Shown: one piece after another, positions 44,485 through 57,718 of the stretch | Layout of the letters: each line of letters opens with the position of its first letter | Numbering within the stretch: the stretch's first letter is position 1 | Notes under the pieces: generated by a model | Database searches by the model: none | What the model saw: only the letters and a program-made list of their open reading frames with translations | Told to the model about the DNA's origin: nothing | DNA from: Rutstroemia sp. NJR-2017a BVV2 | Taxonomy: Eukaryota; Ascomycota; Leotiomycetes; Helotiales; Rutstroemiaceae | Reading direction: 5' to 3' | Length of the DNA: 64,000 bases | Assembly: GCA_002946415.1 (NCBI GenBank) | Contig: NJPS01000062.1 | Span: 1,054,001-1,118,000, forward strand | Translations under genes and position numbers: made by a program

Positions 44485-46624
44485 TCACACCCCCGAATCC
44501 AACTCATTCACCACCCCTCCCGAGCTCGTATACTGATTCCACGGCCCACACGTCTGCTGCACCACCCTCGGAATCATGTTCCTGCCCTCCCTCCCCTGCG
44601 CGATCAGATCCGGTCTCTCCAAAATATTAACCAGCAGCCCCGCACTATTATGCGTCCCAGTATGGCAATGCAGCGGCCAGACGCCCGGATTATCAGCCTC
44701 GAACTCGATGATGATGTACGAAGGGCCAGGGCGCATCAGCTGCGTGTCGCGACGCATGGGATTGGACGGGTTGGTGATGGTGCCGTCCCAGGTGCCGGGG
44801 CCTTCGGCTAGAACGAAGAAATCGTGCCCGTGGAGGTGCATGGGGTGCGGTTGGTCGAAGAGGTTGATGATTTGCAGGCGGATGCTGGTGAAGGTGGAGA
44901 AGTTGTAGACGTTCCAGTCCGAGGGGAAGGTGGAGGTGGGGGTGCCGGTGCTGGAGAGGAGGAGGAGGGGGGAACTGGGGGGTGGTTAGTAAATGTTGGG
45001 TAGCAGACATTGGAGTAGAAAGAGATGAGAGGGAGTGGACTAACTTATAATCAGCGCGGAAGGTGGAGTTGTTCACTCTGAAGAGTGCATTTCCTGATCC
45101 GTTCACTCCGACATCGATGACTAGGTCTTGAGTAACTGCTGGAGTGTCGGGAGGCTTGATGGGTGTGTAGGGTGTGGTAAGATACAGTGGATCCTATGTA
45201 GCACGTTAGCTTTTGTGTGTTGTTAAAAAAAGAAAAAAAGAAAACAAAAATAGTTAATAAAGTTGAACACACTTACATTAGCACAATCATTACTATCCCA
45301 AGAAGCTCCAGTTGTAGTAGGAACAACAGTCGTATTTGCATTATCATAATACACCGCAGCCAAACCATGTGAATTCGTGCAAGTAAGCGCCATACATGGA
45401 ACATCCAAATCGGATCTCATCCACACAGCATCATTCTTTGAACCAGAAGCCGTAACCAAAACATCTGCACGTTGACCGATGGCAAGAGTGACAACTTTGG
45501 TGGTGTAGGGTATGATTGGAACAAAGTCATTCGCAATCACTTGTAGCTCATGTCCGTCGATGGAAAACTTCTGCGTGCCTGCGCTGCCGGTGTTGACAAG
45601 TCGCAGACGATGTGTCTTTCCTTGAGTGAATTTGAACTTGGAGAGTCCGGCTTCGGGCGTGCAGACGGCACCGACTGTTGTGTTACAGTCGAACATTCCT
45701 TTGCCGTTGATAAGGTTGTTATCCACGTGAGGGAAGATTGGGCCAGCGGGTACTTTTGTGAATAAATTGCCAAGCACACCACGGTAAGATTGGTGATAGT
45801 AGTCAGACTGAAGATGTCAGTTCTAAGTTTCGTCACAAGATTTGGACTACCCACCAACATAACAGGGCCAAGGTCGATGTCATAAGGAACATGGGTAGGA
45901 CTAAGAAAGTAAGTATAGGAATAAAAAGCAGACATCAAAGGCACCTTACCCATAGATAACCATAGGTCCATAGAGACCATCACTATACTGGGCGCTGAAA
46001 TGAGAATGATACCAGCTGGATCCATAAGACTCTGCTCTGAACTCGTAGGTGAAGCTACTTCCTGGTGCGATGGGACATTGTTGAACTGACGGAACGCCAT
46101 CATACCAAGGGGTTAATCTCTGCGTTTGTCCATGCCAGTGAAGACTCAGGCCTTCCGCACCGTTGCTAATGTTGTTGTAGACTGTCACCTTGATTGTATC
46201 TCCCCAATTGGCCTCGATGAGAGGTCCTGGGAACTGATCATTGATAAGGATAACGTTTTTCGTGTAACCATCTGGAGCTTTGGTAGACCGAGATACTGTA
46301 AAGTCATAGGTGCGTGTGACGCCAGTGTTGGGTGGCAGTCCAGGACCAGGATACGCATTTCCCCACGGTGCTCCATTGGGATGAGACTGTCGAACGATCA
46401 GTACTAGACAGCATGTAGCTATGGATGAGAGTTTTCCATACGTCGGATCCCAGGTAGTGAGGAAGCTTTGAAGCGTTCAAGCAGCCATAGGTAGATAAGC
46501 CTGCGACGTGTGTTAGTCTACAAGCTGCGATACGTTGAAGGCAAGTCCCACCATTAGTATTATATTGAGAAAGAGCGGAGTGCAATGAAAGAGCCCTAGT
46601 TGTTAAAGTCTTCATCCAAGCCAT
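44485..46624 (-). CDS. Ascomycete laccase (multicopper oxidase)
   Basis: Four-copper phenol oxidase reducing oxygen to water while oxidising phenols (lignin-like compounds, pigments). Seven exons: 46552-46624, 46442-46500, 45950-46386, 45855-45900, 45277-45807, 45045-45193 and 44485-44974. All phases close, giving 594 aa. Copper motifs L1-L4 are present: [28 protein letters not shown] and [14 protein letters not shown]4 has Thr where most laccases have Trp; the axial position is Leu. The protein ends in DSGV, the C-terminal plug of asco-laccases, which blocks the water channel. The N-terminus ([20 protein letters not shown]) is a poor signal peptide, so the first exon may be misplaced, though exon 2-7 phasing is strong. 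Numerous NxS/T sites fit secretion. Confidence 0.88.
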
Positions 46625-49600
46625 CTTGAAGTCAAACGAAGGATATGCGAATGTTGCGTAACTATTAGTATGTGGCTTGAGAAAGAAGGAATAGGAAGAG
46701 AGAGAGGAAAGAAGATCTATATGAAAGGTTTGATTAGATTGTGCCTCAGAATTTTCAAGACATCCGTTGATGTGCACAACTTCAGCTCGGCGTCAGGTCT
46801 GACCCGAAAAGAATTTTCCAACTCCAAAAAAAAAATATCACTGGAACGAAAGGCTGTGTCTGGATGGACCACAGCTTGGCTTCATGTTTCTCAGGTATCC
46901 TAGATATAGCTCACCTTCCCCTGGATTCACTAGAATAGAGGCATACAAGTCAGCGAGGAACTACTGCAGGTGACAAGTGCCATTGCTATGTTCTGGCTAT
47001 TTCCGGGCATAACGAAGTGAAGCTGCAAAATATGAGCCCAGAATATGCCGGCAGAGCAAGTACTTCGTAAAGTGCACAAGGCTGAGGCTTGCCAAAGTCG
47101 GGACATGTCGAAAAGTGTAGTAATAGCTTTTCCTCTTTCGACATCTCACTACTTTCCGCCTGCATATTTCGTGCATCAGTGGAGCCATCTGTTTCGAAAC
47201 ACGTCCAATCGCACTCCCGACTCATTTCCTCCATGATGCTTCGACATCTTGGAATATTGAGCTCGCCGGAACTGGAGTAGTATGTTGGTGGCATTAGCTT
47301 TTTGCTTTTTGGGAGAAAGACGACCCTATCAGATCCAACCTCTGTCCAGGGGTGCTTTTTAGAGCTGAAGCTTTGTTTGACCGGCACAGGCTGGCGGGGA
47401 GGAAGTCCCAGACAACGCACATGTGGCTTGTGTATCCCGCGCCGGCTTTCCAAGATTCGGGTTGAACCACGCCAAATCCGTAGCAAATTTTGTTGCTATC
47501 ACAACCACACTAGTTGTGATACACGATGTCACTAGAGTATGCAAGATTTCGCCTGCATACCTTCCTACCGCGGGTTGGCTTGGGGATCTTCGAGTAGGAC
47601 AGGGCGCCATGCTTAGAAGTGGCTGCAGATCTCCACATGTTTTTTTCTGCTGTTGGCCGACGCCAATGTTGTATGAGGCTTGTAGCATCCCCCAACTAAG
47701 ATGTGGACGATTACTGGCGCACGGCTGACTGAGTAGCACCTGACATAAATTTCGTATTTTTCTAGCTTTCTCACCCTTCGTGCTTGTTGTGCATGATTTA
47801 TGGCGTTGAATCATGTTGTTATCTCGTGGGGTTGTGGAAGCAAGCCTATCGACGACGCCTTTTGTTTTGGAACCACAGCATGAAACAACCAAACACGTGA
47901 TTGATGAGGTTACGGGATTGCTTGTTCTAAATGGCGGAGATGATGGTCAACCTGGCATGCCGGTCGACGGTGGCTGCGATTGGTGAACGATACGGGAAAT
48001 CTATTAAATGCAGTGCCCGCATTTCATGCTCTCACAAAACTGCATCCACTTCCGAGATGTTCTAATATAACATCTGATGATGATCTGATGCTTGGTTTTC
48101 TTGGCCATGGGTGCGATTAGAGTTTAGGATATGGAGACAAGAGAAACTTGCGGTCATCGCATTAGAGTTATTATTTTATGTTTCATCGGCTGAAAGTTCT
48201 TCTCCTTCACTCTGTGCGCGAGTATCTTAAAATAAGTTTTGTGTCTCAACATCAGCACATGACTCACGGACGTCCGGTTGTGACAGTTAGTACAAAGCGA
48301 TGGTCTTGTACATAGTCCGCAGCATAGCAACATCTCGTTGTCAGATATAACCTGACTCGTGTTGGCAAATTGAAATTACCATAAGGCTGAGTGGCTTGGA
48401 AGAAGAGGATTGTGCAGGAGGTGTTAGTGCTGAGGGTGACTTGGCCGTTTGACATACAGATTGCAATTTGCAAGTACGAAGTACAGTAGCTGTGATGCAA
48501 CCCTGCACTTCCGTTTTCGAGTATCGTCAATTCCAACACCGTATCTTTCCATATACGCTGCACGTAGGTCAATGATCTCCCTCGCCTTTGTCGTGCAGTC
48601 GGACTTCCCAGGAGAGAGTTGGATTCCCCTGGCTTGAGCGAATATCTTCATGAGTGCAATTGGAGCGAACGAGGGGTCTTTTCCCGCAAATTGAGATATT
48701 AATATCAATATGGAATACATTAAGAACTAAGAGAATAACCAGCGCAAACCCAACATAGCCTCGGGTGGACGGGCAGTACACTAAATCGCGACGGCAAAGA
48801 ACGCCGGGAGTGTTTTCCGCGTGCGTCTAGGGAGCTATGTTGACATTAAGCAGCATACGTCCAGGGATGTGCATGGAGCCAGGCAGGTAGTGACAGCATC
48901 GACTTTAAGAAAGGAGATTGAGGAGAAGTAAATGTTTGTTCATGACGAGACAGCCCGAGACGGCTAAAGCTCCGTCGCATTCGTATAGTTAGCGAATGAA
49001 CCCCGCTTAGTATACAGTATACAGTGTATAGTACATTGAGAACTTCACCTACGCTTTTGAGAGAAAGATGACTTTGTAAGCATATCCCGAAGCCTCGGGC
49101 TGGGAAGAAGAAAGATGTGGTAGACGTGAATAAGATATTGTGCTGACGTGATGGCATGCCGTGTTGTCGTGTTGTGGTGTTGTCGTGTTGGATAATGGAA
49201 GATTACCCCGCATATTTTGGTGTGGTGGGCTGGTGGGAACTGCTGTGGAAAGCATCCTTGCTTGATGGCGAGACTAATATTCTCACATATTCTCAAATAT
49301 TCTCTATAATCTCCATCTTCACACCGACTGAACACAATCTTGCTGCAGATAATGACATGTATTCTCGCTTTGTGAACCTAAGCCCATCAACTTTCCTTTT
49401 ATTTCGCCAGATTGACCTTTTCCCATCTCTATCATGAATGCCGCACCTGCACCCTTCCGTAACCCTGTTTGCCTCCGTCCCAACCATGCAAGTCGCCGCC
49501 CCACCAGTTCCTCGATTCCCAAAACTCCAAGGTTAACAAATATCCGTCCGAGTCCCAAGTTTGACTCCCAAAGACAAGCCCCAATCCATAATTATATACA

Positions 49601-49661
49601 CTGTAGTCCAAATACATATGCAAAGACCTCATACTCAAACGTACGCCCTGGGGATAGCCGA
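46625..49661. other. 3-kb region without a convincing gene
   Basis: Upstream of the laccase and downstream of the GH76 gene. Between about 48264 and 48781 (minus strand) three overlapping frames show protein-like pieces (a hydrophobic YVGFALVILLVLNV; later AICMSNGQVTLSTNTSCT) in different frames, possibly a decayed small secreted-protein gene. An 8-bp inverted repeat (ATCACAAC...GTTGTGAT) lies near 47500. Nothing firm. Confidence 0.4.
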
Positions 49662-51085
49662 TCATACAATCATCCACCATATAGTACCGATGAGAATCAT
49701 TAGTACGACGGTGGTCAAAAATCCAGCTCCGACTTTGTCACCCGTGGTCACTGTTCCCGTGTCGGCTCCTGCTCCCGCCGCACTATTCGAACCCGAGGTT
49801 CCTGCAGCGGGGTCGCCCTGACTTGTACCTCCAGTCGAGTTTGTTAAAGGCCCGGAAACCTGTGCAATGAGATTGCTCTGGATCGTTTCCAAAGCCGCCA
49901 TCTGTTGGCCCACGCCGGAAAGCCCATCAAATTTCCCTGTTCTCCAATTCAGTCCACAAAGTCGGCCATTCGTACCACCGCTGCAAGAAATAGCTGCAGC
50001 TTGAGCGGAAGGAACTAACTTGGCCATTATCGCATCGTACGTGAAAGGGGCCATTTTGGTGGTCGCGGCCATCCAGCGTGCAAGATATGCTTTAAACGAT
50101 TGTTGATCAACATTACACTTTCCGTTGTTTTCGCAAGCTACTTCCATCATGATATTGTTGTCGAAAAACACATCGAGACCCTTCATTAAACCATTCACAC
50201 GACTGCGCCAGATTTCACTACCGTTGGTGTAGTTGTACATGTTTGCGGCCCCAAGAAGCATCGCGCCAGCATTGTAAGTCCATTGGAGGTGGTTGAGTTG
50301 TGTGCAGTTGAGTGTGTCGTCAGCACCATCGTAGACATAGTAGTTATCATCTAAGAGCCCTATCGACTCCATCCATGTCCAGGTCTTGTCTGCCCAATAA
50401 GCATATGTATCGTTTCCAGTGTATTTTGCTAGTCGTGCACCAAGGTTGAAGAAGCAGCCATTAGAAATTGCATTCTTGTAATTGTAGCCATTGTTGAATG
50501 TGAAAATTTGCCATCGAAGACCACCACCACATGAAGTATCATCCCATCGAGGGGCTTGTGTGTTGAACACCGCCTGTGCGAGTGCGAGCCATTGTGGCTT
50601 GTCCGCGGGAGGGTTGGGGAAGTTCACTTCGGCTGCGGACATCGCCGCTATGCCCCAGAAGCCCTGGTCATCATTTCCCTCAGTCTTTGTCTGATTCGGA
50701 GTCATGTAATCCGCGTTTGGGCCGGTTTGCCATAGCATGGCCTGAGTTGTAACATCATTGTACGACGAATCCCCGGTATAGTACCAGTAGTCAATCATCG
50801 CACCAAACATTGCTCCTGCTTCCCACCAATAGTATGGGGCTGGCAAGTTCCCCGGAATGTCGCCGGTATGATTACCCGTGTAGAAACTCATCATGTCGTA
50901 CGCGATCGTACTGGACGCCGATTTAATGGAGGCTACTCACAGCATCAGTAAGATCTAGCCGTCCAATGTTCTACCAACAAGTTTTACATACCTGGAGAAG
51001 TCAGGTCCACCTGGATGGCATCAACTACATGGCTCCCCGCCACCACCATCGACGCCAAAGTAGCTATGGATTTATTGAGCTTCAT
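49662..51085 (-). CDS. GPI-anchored GH76 endo-1,6-alpha-mannosidase (Dcw1/Dfg5 type)
   Basis: Cell-wall protein of the Dfg5/Dcw1 family, thought to cleave GPI glycans and transfer GPI-proteins from the membrane to wall glucan. Exons 50992-51085 and 49662-50932 (59-nt intron, phase 1) give 454 aa. Signal peptide about residues 1-23 ([23 protein letters not shown]), then IQVDLTSP and [20 protein letters not shown], the family N-terminus. [20 protein letters not shown] follows. The GH76 catalytic Asp pair is in GNDDQGFWG (about residue 118). [26 protein letters not shown] and [15 protein letters not shown] are typical. The C-terminus has a Ser/Gly/Ala stalk and hydrophobic tail ([19 protein letters not shown]) for GPI attachment. 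Complete. Confidence 0.93.
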
Positions 51086-54000
51086 AATTTCGGAAGTATA
51101 TTGTAACGGAGAATACTGGGTTGAAGACTTCGTTGTATAGCGTGTGCGCCCGAATCAATGACGTCGATTTACCGACATAAGATCTTGAGGAAAGATGCTT
51201 CACAAGTCGAAACGAGACGCGATTTATTATAACGCGAGCATCCAATAAAGAATAAGTCCTGCTCAATGTCCAAATGCGATCGAAGCAAACGAGTGAAAGG
51301 TTCGGGGTTGATTTCCTCCAGCCAAGCCCAAGAATGACGAGCGATGCGCTGAGTGAATGTCCAAGCTCTCAAGGTGGTGAAACGAATGATTCAGAAGCTA
51401 TCACCATTACTCAATGGAATTAATGGTCTTAGGTATATGATTATTTGGTGGTGTTATTATCATAGATAAATTTGGGGCAAAGAAAGAAAGAAAGAGGGTT
51501 TGGAGATAAAGGGAAAGAGAGCTAGAGGCAGGGAAGTGGCGACGAGGTAGAGTAAGAGAGTAAGAAAGAGTAAGAGAATGGTGAGAACAAGGAAATGCAC
51601 TCTGTAGTATAATTGAAGGTGTAATTTCAATGGAACAGGTTTCCATTCGTTAGATAATTGTTAGATTTTGCTAGATGTCTTACTTGGAGTAGAGCCTTCC
51701 GACATTTCGTTATGGGAAAAGAGAGAAAGTGTGGAAATGTGGGCAGAAGTGTGTCCGGTGAGTGGTTCTCGTGGAGGAAATGGGGAATGGAGCCCCAAGA
51801 ATTTAACACTACTAAGGGCTAGAGGTAAGGTTCAAAGCAGGCTGAGCCTTCTTGGGTCCTTGACTCCCTGGGTGAAGAATGTCACTAGTACAAGTAAAGC
51901 CTTGAGGTATTCGTATTTACTCGTCAACGAGGCCAATCGTGCTTTGGAGCTGTCGTATTGATGGAGTTGCTCTTCGACAATGGTAGTGTACTGCACCATA
52001 CTGTGCAGAATTGAGCGTTGCGGTGGCAGCAGCGATAGCGACAGCAGCAGCAATAGAGGGCCTACCTACTAGCTCTCCGCAACATCATAGATCAATTCGA
52101 AAGATCTCGAACAGAAAAAGACGCTGTGCGGACGAGCATGTGTAAATCGAAGATGACTGCAATGCGGTGCGACAACACAATACGAGCGTCCAGTGTATAC
52201 AGCGTGCTTACCTAAAATCTCGTATTGAGGCCTGGGCGGCTTCGGCAGACGAAAGAGACCTGCTCTGAAGTATTGCTTTCCGCACATTCCGAGGTCTGGA
52301 CGAACTTCGAAGGAGGGGAAAAGCTAGCTATTAAGTCATCGAGATGCAGTTCGGCCGAACTGGTGATGTGGTCACTTGGACTCCGCCCGCTCGCTCTCCG
52401 GTCATCGCATTCCTAGGAGACTTGGCAATCGAGGACAGACAGATGGACCAAAGTTTCACGGTATTGACGCACACGGACTGAAGGATCTAGTGAAAGCGAT
52501 GGAGACGATGATGCGATTACAACTCCAGGTACGAAGTACAGATGTCCACCAGTGGTTGTGAGGCTCAGATCATATAATGGCCTTGATGTGCTTTTGCGGG
52601 GTACTGCAATTGAGGTGGGCCATCCTTCGGATTCTCTTGCTTATCATTGGTTCCCATACGAGTGACGGCGGGCCCGGAAGACGCAGCCATCACATGATCT
52701 AAGCCTCTCTTGAAGAGGCGGCGGTTTGACGTAGATGGAATTTTCTGGAGTCAGGACGTCGAACGAGCAGGATGTAGGAAAAGGCTGGAACACGGGAGGC
52801 CAGCTGCATGGCAGGTCACTCCCATACAACAGAACGGAGAGAGATTGCAAGGCTCCCAGTTCCATTCGTTCCTTTCGCTACCGGAAACATCATCGAGGTT
52901 CCTATGATCCCATCCATCTAGTCACCCATCACCCATCACCCACTCGCTATCTACGACCCGCATTACATGATAAGGATGATATCAACTACCGAAATTCGAT
53001 TTGGCCTGGTCAAATATGTATTATAAGACACCCCAAGGCCACCCGAGACGGCCAACAGCCACTTGTTCAATGCAAAGTACGAAGTTACGAGCGTAGCAAA
53101 GAGAGGCTCTACTCTTACGTGCGCTGGAAAAGAACAAAGAACCAACATAATACAAAGCGCACCTTCTTCATGGCCCGCGGCTCCTTTTAGTCTCTCCATC
53201 CCATCCCTCAACGCATCTCTCCCTCGCGATATTGATGTTCATGGAGCAATCCCCACCCAGTGTGGTAGGCTCGTACGGGAAACCAATTGGCCTCGCATCT
53301 GGGCGGGTAAGCCGTTAAACAAAGCCACAGACAGATATTCCGTCCGTTCTTGATCTGCGCATGGTTGTCATGATGGCTCCTGCTTCAGTTCGTACATCGC
53401 ATCGAACTGTTCAAGAAGGCTTGGTGGGCCGAGGTGGAGGTCGAAGGATTTCTGCAAATATTCTTATGCACGCGCCAAGCAAGGGTAAAGCACACTAATT
53501 GACCCATTTTGGTGCATAATTATCCTCAAAATAGCACAACAAGGCTATTCATTGGTTCCTATTTATGGCTAATTATTGATAATTATTTCTATTTTCGACC
53601 AACATCCTAATCCGACGATACAACCCTTACGAACCATACCGTCGGTAACCAAAATCTTCGTTCACCATCCACATACCCATACAAACAACCTGACCAGTGG
53701 ACATTCTTGACAATTAATTACTGCCATCATCATGGCTCCCATTTTGGGTGAGAGGAGTCAGAATTACATATCTAGGCTGACTGACCCTTCTCATGCTCCT
53801 CTCTCCGGCACTCCCATCCCACCATCTTGTTCGCTCTTAATTTCCTTTTCAGGAGCCGGATCTCCTCTCTATTTCTAGCCATCGAGTTGAACTTGGTCTG
53901 CCGTTAATCTCGTATATCATTTCACTTCGTCGAGGCTCTCTCTTTCTCTCTTGCCCTACCTCGTGCCCAAGGTCGTCATCCCCAATCGCTACATGTCCCC

Positions 54001-54088
54001 TCCCTAACTTTGGGTTGTTTCACTTTTTCATTGTCCATATTTCACTCATAGTTCCAATAATCAGTCACTTTCATTTTCACAAGCAAAG
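51086..54088. other. 3-kb divergent intergenic region
   Basis: Between GH76 (-) and the Zn2Cys6 gene (+). It contains AAAG/AGAG-rich tracts (51481-51580) and a short CACCCAT triplication (about 52921-52941), but no coding frame with family or splice support. Confidence 0.45.
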
Positions 54089-56317
54089 ATGGACGCCAAT
54101 TTCTCTTCTCAGTTCTCAACCATGGCAGGGCCATCATCCACGTCATTCAAGAAAACAAGGGCATGTAGACAGAAGTCGAAGACTGGGTGTACAACATGCA
54201 AGTACGTTTATACAGCAGGATACAAAGATGACCATTGGTTATCAGACGCCAATGGGTTCATTAAGTATCAAGTCGGTGGCTTCTTTTATCATCCATTACA
54301 TCCCATATTCTGGAAGACGCCGTTAAGATCCTTTACTGACCCCGTGATTTCTCACAGGCTCCGACGAGTAAAGTGTGATGAGACAAAGCCTTCGTGCTTG
54401 CGCTGTAAGAATTTCGGGAGAAAATGCGACGGCTATGATTATAGTCCGAAGGTAGCCTCAAGAGCTCTGGCCATAGAGCAGATCAATGTAGCTTACTTGT
54501 TGTTAGGACAAACCTGCGTGGCTGCTTGGACCGACCATATCCACTGGTATAACCCAGGAGTTCTCAGTCTCCCCTCCTGTTTCTATGCCGCCTAGTGTGT
54601 CCATCATGAGTTTTCGAAATGAGCAAGAAACACGCTACTTTCAGTTCTTCTGCGAAGAAACTGTCTTGGAACTTGCAGGGGGTTCGGAGAAGAAACTTTG
54701 GAACACCATTGTCCTCCAAGCTTGCTACAATGACGGCTCTATCCGTCATGCTGCTACTGCCATTGCGGCATTGAGCAAGGCGATGAAGGCATCTCGACTT
54801 GTTCTAGAGAATGCTGGTGATGATGATTACCAAAATAGCTGTACGTTCATACTTTCTTTCTTGCTAACCACCAGAGGGTGCACTTATGCGTGGGCCAACG
54901 TCGAAATACGGATTGGGCCATGGTTATCTATGTTTTCACAAGGAAAATTTTGATTTGCAACTGGACTCTCAATATCGAGCTCTATGTTTGATGTAGAGAT
55001 CTCAAAAGTCGAATTAGATCTTACGTGTCCAAACGTGGAGTCGGCCCTCGAATTATTGCACCCTCTAGGCTCTAGTGGGTCTTCCGATATAACCGCTAAC
55101 ATGTTGTTTTCCTAGCCAACGAGGTTGAATTACACCACAGATACGCCTTGAAACAGTACGGAAAGTCCCTTCGATACCTCCGAGATCTCATTGAATCAAG
55201 CAAGGATTCCCTTCGCACACCTTTACTTGTGTCTCTTCTCATTTTTTGCTTCGAGAACTTTCATGGCAACACGCAATTAGCCGACAAGCACATTTTCACT
55301 GCACTCAAGATGATGTATCATCACGAGGCTATGTCCAGCCACCCGGATCACAATCTTTTGCTAAGTTCGCCAGCTCCTGAAACCATCGAAGACGAAATTG
55401 TTGCTGCATACCTCCATCTTGCGATGGCCATCGCAATGCGGCCTGATGATCCAGACTTACTCAGCGGTCCGGTGCTAGACCTGATATCTGCTGATATTAT
55501 GCCTCCTAACATTCCGTCTCACTTTGCCGACACTGAAGAAGCAGAACGGCACTTGGAACATCTCCTCTATGACTCTTTGTCAGATATTCCAAGAGCTAAC
55601 ATTGAAAGACGCTTGGCATCACCGGATCTTTCACCTCAAGGTTTGGCAACTAGCTTTTCAAGGTTGCAACAGGTTTATCCTAAAGCAAAGTCTCCTATCC
55701 TCATGGGTCTCGAGTTTCCTAGTTTTAGTTCTAGCTTTCAAGATTGGCAAGCAGCATTCCAGCCCATTATCTCACATGCGCAATCCCAAGTAGGAAATGC
55801 CAATTTCATCACTGCGACTACTTTACAAGTAAAAGCACTTGGCATTGGGCTCATGGGACAAGGAGTCTGTCTTGATTCTCGTATTTCTGATTACTTCATT
55901 CCTACCTTCCGTCAAATCATTTCTCTCAGTCAGAAACTTGTCTCCGATCCACGTTTCTTGAAGACTTTCGTCTTTGACGCTGGAATCATACCTTCTCTTT
56001 TCGTCGTCATATACGCATGTCCAGACCAGGATATTAGAAGGGATGCCGTTGCCATATTGAGGGATGCAGCTCCACGACGCGAGGGAACGTGGGACGCTTT
56101 GAAAATTGCAAGCATTGGCCAGATGCTTCTCGACTCGGAAGAGACAGGACCAATCAGCACTCAATGGGCGTATGCTCCCCAGGATGATATCAACCTGCTA
56201 TCCCCTACATATGAGGAGAACAAGATACCGACACTGTTATCTCCGCGACCAAGGCGCCGGTCACTTCTTGTTTCTCCGCCTCTCTGGAAGCGGAACTTCG
56301 TTACCGACAGTGGTTAG
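54089..56317 (+). CDS. Zn2Cys6 transcription factor with fungal_trans_2-type domain
   Basis: Nuclear DNA-binding regulator. Exons 54089-54201, 54358-54487, 54558-54840 and 55116-56317 give 575 aa; introns 156, 70 and 275 nt, all GT...AG, phases closing. The binuclear zinc cluster is at residues 34-61: C-x2-C-x6-C-x6-C-x2-C-x6-C (CTTCKLRRVKC...SCLRCKNFGRKC). Intron 1 falls inside the cluster, after CTTC; without splicing no zinc finger forms. The rest resembles the fungal-specific regulatory domain: FFCEETVLELAGG, WNTIVLQACYNDGSIRHAATAIAALSKA, YALKQYGKSLRYLRDLIE, LLVSLLIFCFENFHGN. It ends in an Arg-rich PRPRRRSLL segment. The target genes are unknown; neighbours suggest no cluster. Confidence 0.9.
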
Positions 56318-57718
56318 ACACAACTTACCTTCAGTACGACTCCCTCGACCAATGAGCTAGCATTGGTACCGTTTCTTTTCATCTACTTTTTCATTAATTC
56401 TTCTCTAGATTTCATTTTGTCTTTTTAATCACGACCAATTGGTCTTTTCGTCTTTTATGTTCATATTAACGCCCAGTTTATCGGGGGTCTCTGCTGTAAG
56501 ATTAACATGGATCGATGAAAAAGTCATGACTGCATGCACGGTACAGGTTCGAATGGATATTATTTGGTATACCAAGGAGTTTTTTCGCGGATTCAAGCAT
56601 GGGATTGGAAGGACATCTATGTTGCGTGTTATGGAACTTGAGAATGGCGATGGAATGTCTACTTATGACTGGAGCTGGCTGGCGTTTCTTTTCAATATCC
56701 AACAATGTGGTGGCCGTTATTGGTCGCCTTTCATATAAATTATCCTCGAAGATACTGGTCGTTTTAAAGATATGCGCTCACTGCCAACGTAATGTGAAGA
56801 TGCCATCAGTACTCGAATTAACGCGAAGCGAATTCGTGGACGAGAAGTCGCCAGTTCCTCGAAAATATCCGACCATAGGGCATTGGGTGGCATGCGAGAG
56901 TGGAATGAAGATACTCCATAAATCCGGGGAAGCAGGATCCACTATGAGCAAATGATGGATTGATGATGAGTAAAACGTTTAAGTCGACAACGAACTGCTT
57001 CGCCGGTGGAGAAGCTTTGATGGTTCTGGTGGAGTACGAGACGGATAATTGATGGTTGCCTGATGATTAGAACTGCTGCGGAAAATAGCCTGTTCCGCAT
57101 TTGTTTCTTTGAGGAAATCATGAAATCTTCATTGTTTCGCCACTGATTTGATTCCACGTCCATTTCCATAGCCACTATTTTTCAGTTAGGCACCTGGCTG
57201 GAAAGGCAAAATGGCAGTACCTTCCGTACAAGCCACCCAATTTTGACGAGTCGCCATCACGTGTGAGGAAATGCAGTAATCGTATTGCGTAGGAAAGGGC
57301 TTGATTTAGCAACACGGATCCCGACGAAGCCGTCGTATTTTCAATTAACACAAAAACAAGAATTATATATATTAATCAAAGCCATCATCCTGCCGGAGAT
57401 CTATTGTGTACTCCTTCTGATTCCTACAAAGAAAAGACATTCACCCACGGTCAAAGGACGATAGCCGTCCACACCCTGAAATAAATCCTTGGCGGAGACC
57501 AATCAATCACGTTTGAACCTTCTACTGTTTCGGTTCGCTCTCAATCGACCCGTGCTCCAGAATCTCAAACCCAATACATCTCCTTCATCCTCACAACAAC
57601 AACTTCCCATATCCAACTTCCTACGATACTACCACCTGAGATCTCCTTTGCAATAACGAGCGAAAGCAACCCACGACTTACATCTCTCGAATAATACTCC
57701 TTCACCAACAACAACACA
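56318..57718. other. Intergenic region upstream of the SNARE gene
   Basis: 1.4 kb, 3' flank of the regulator and promoter/leader of the SNARE. CACGTG near 57260 is an E-box-like site. The plus-strand frame 56439-56738 is unsupported. Confidence 0.45.

Noticed and set aside
47485..47520. Inverted repeat ATCACAAC/GTTGTGAT
   Set aside because: Only 8-bp arms; expected by chance in a 64-kb window.
33401..51085. Idea that the NRPS-like gene, MRJP gene and laccase form a secondary-metabolite cluster
   Set aside because: The NRPS-like gene is broken, no cluster transporter or tailoring set is adjacent, and GH3 and GH76 are cell-wall or nutrition genes.
54202..54357. Reading through intron 1 of the Zn2Cys6 gene as coding
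   Set aside because: It is open by chance, but only splicing restores the C-x2-C-x6-C spacing of the zinc cluster.
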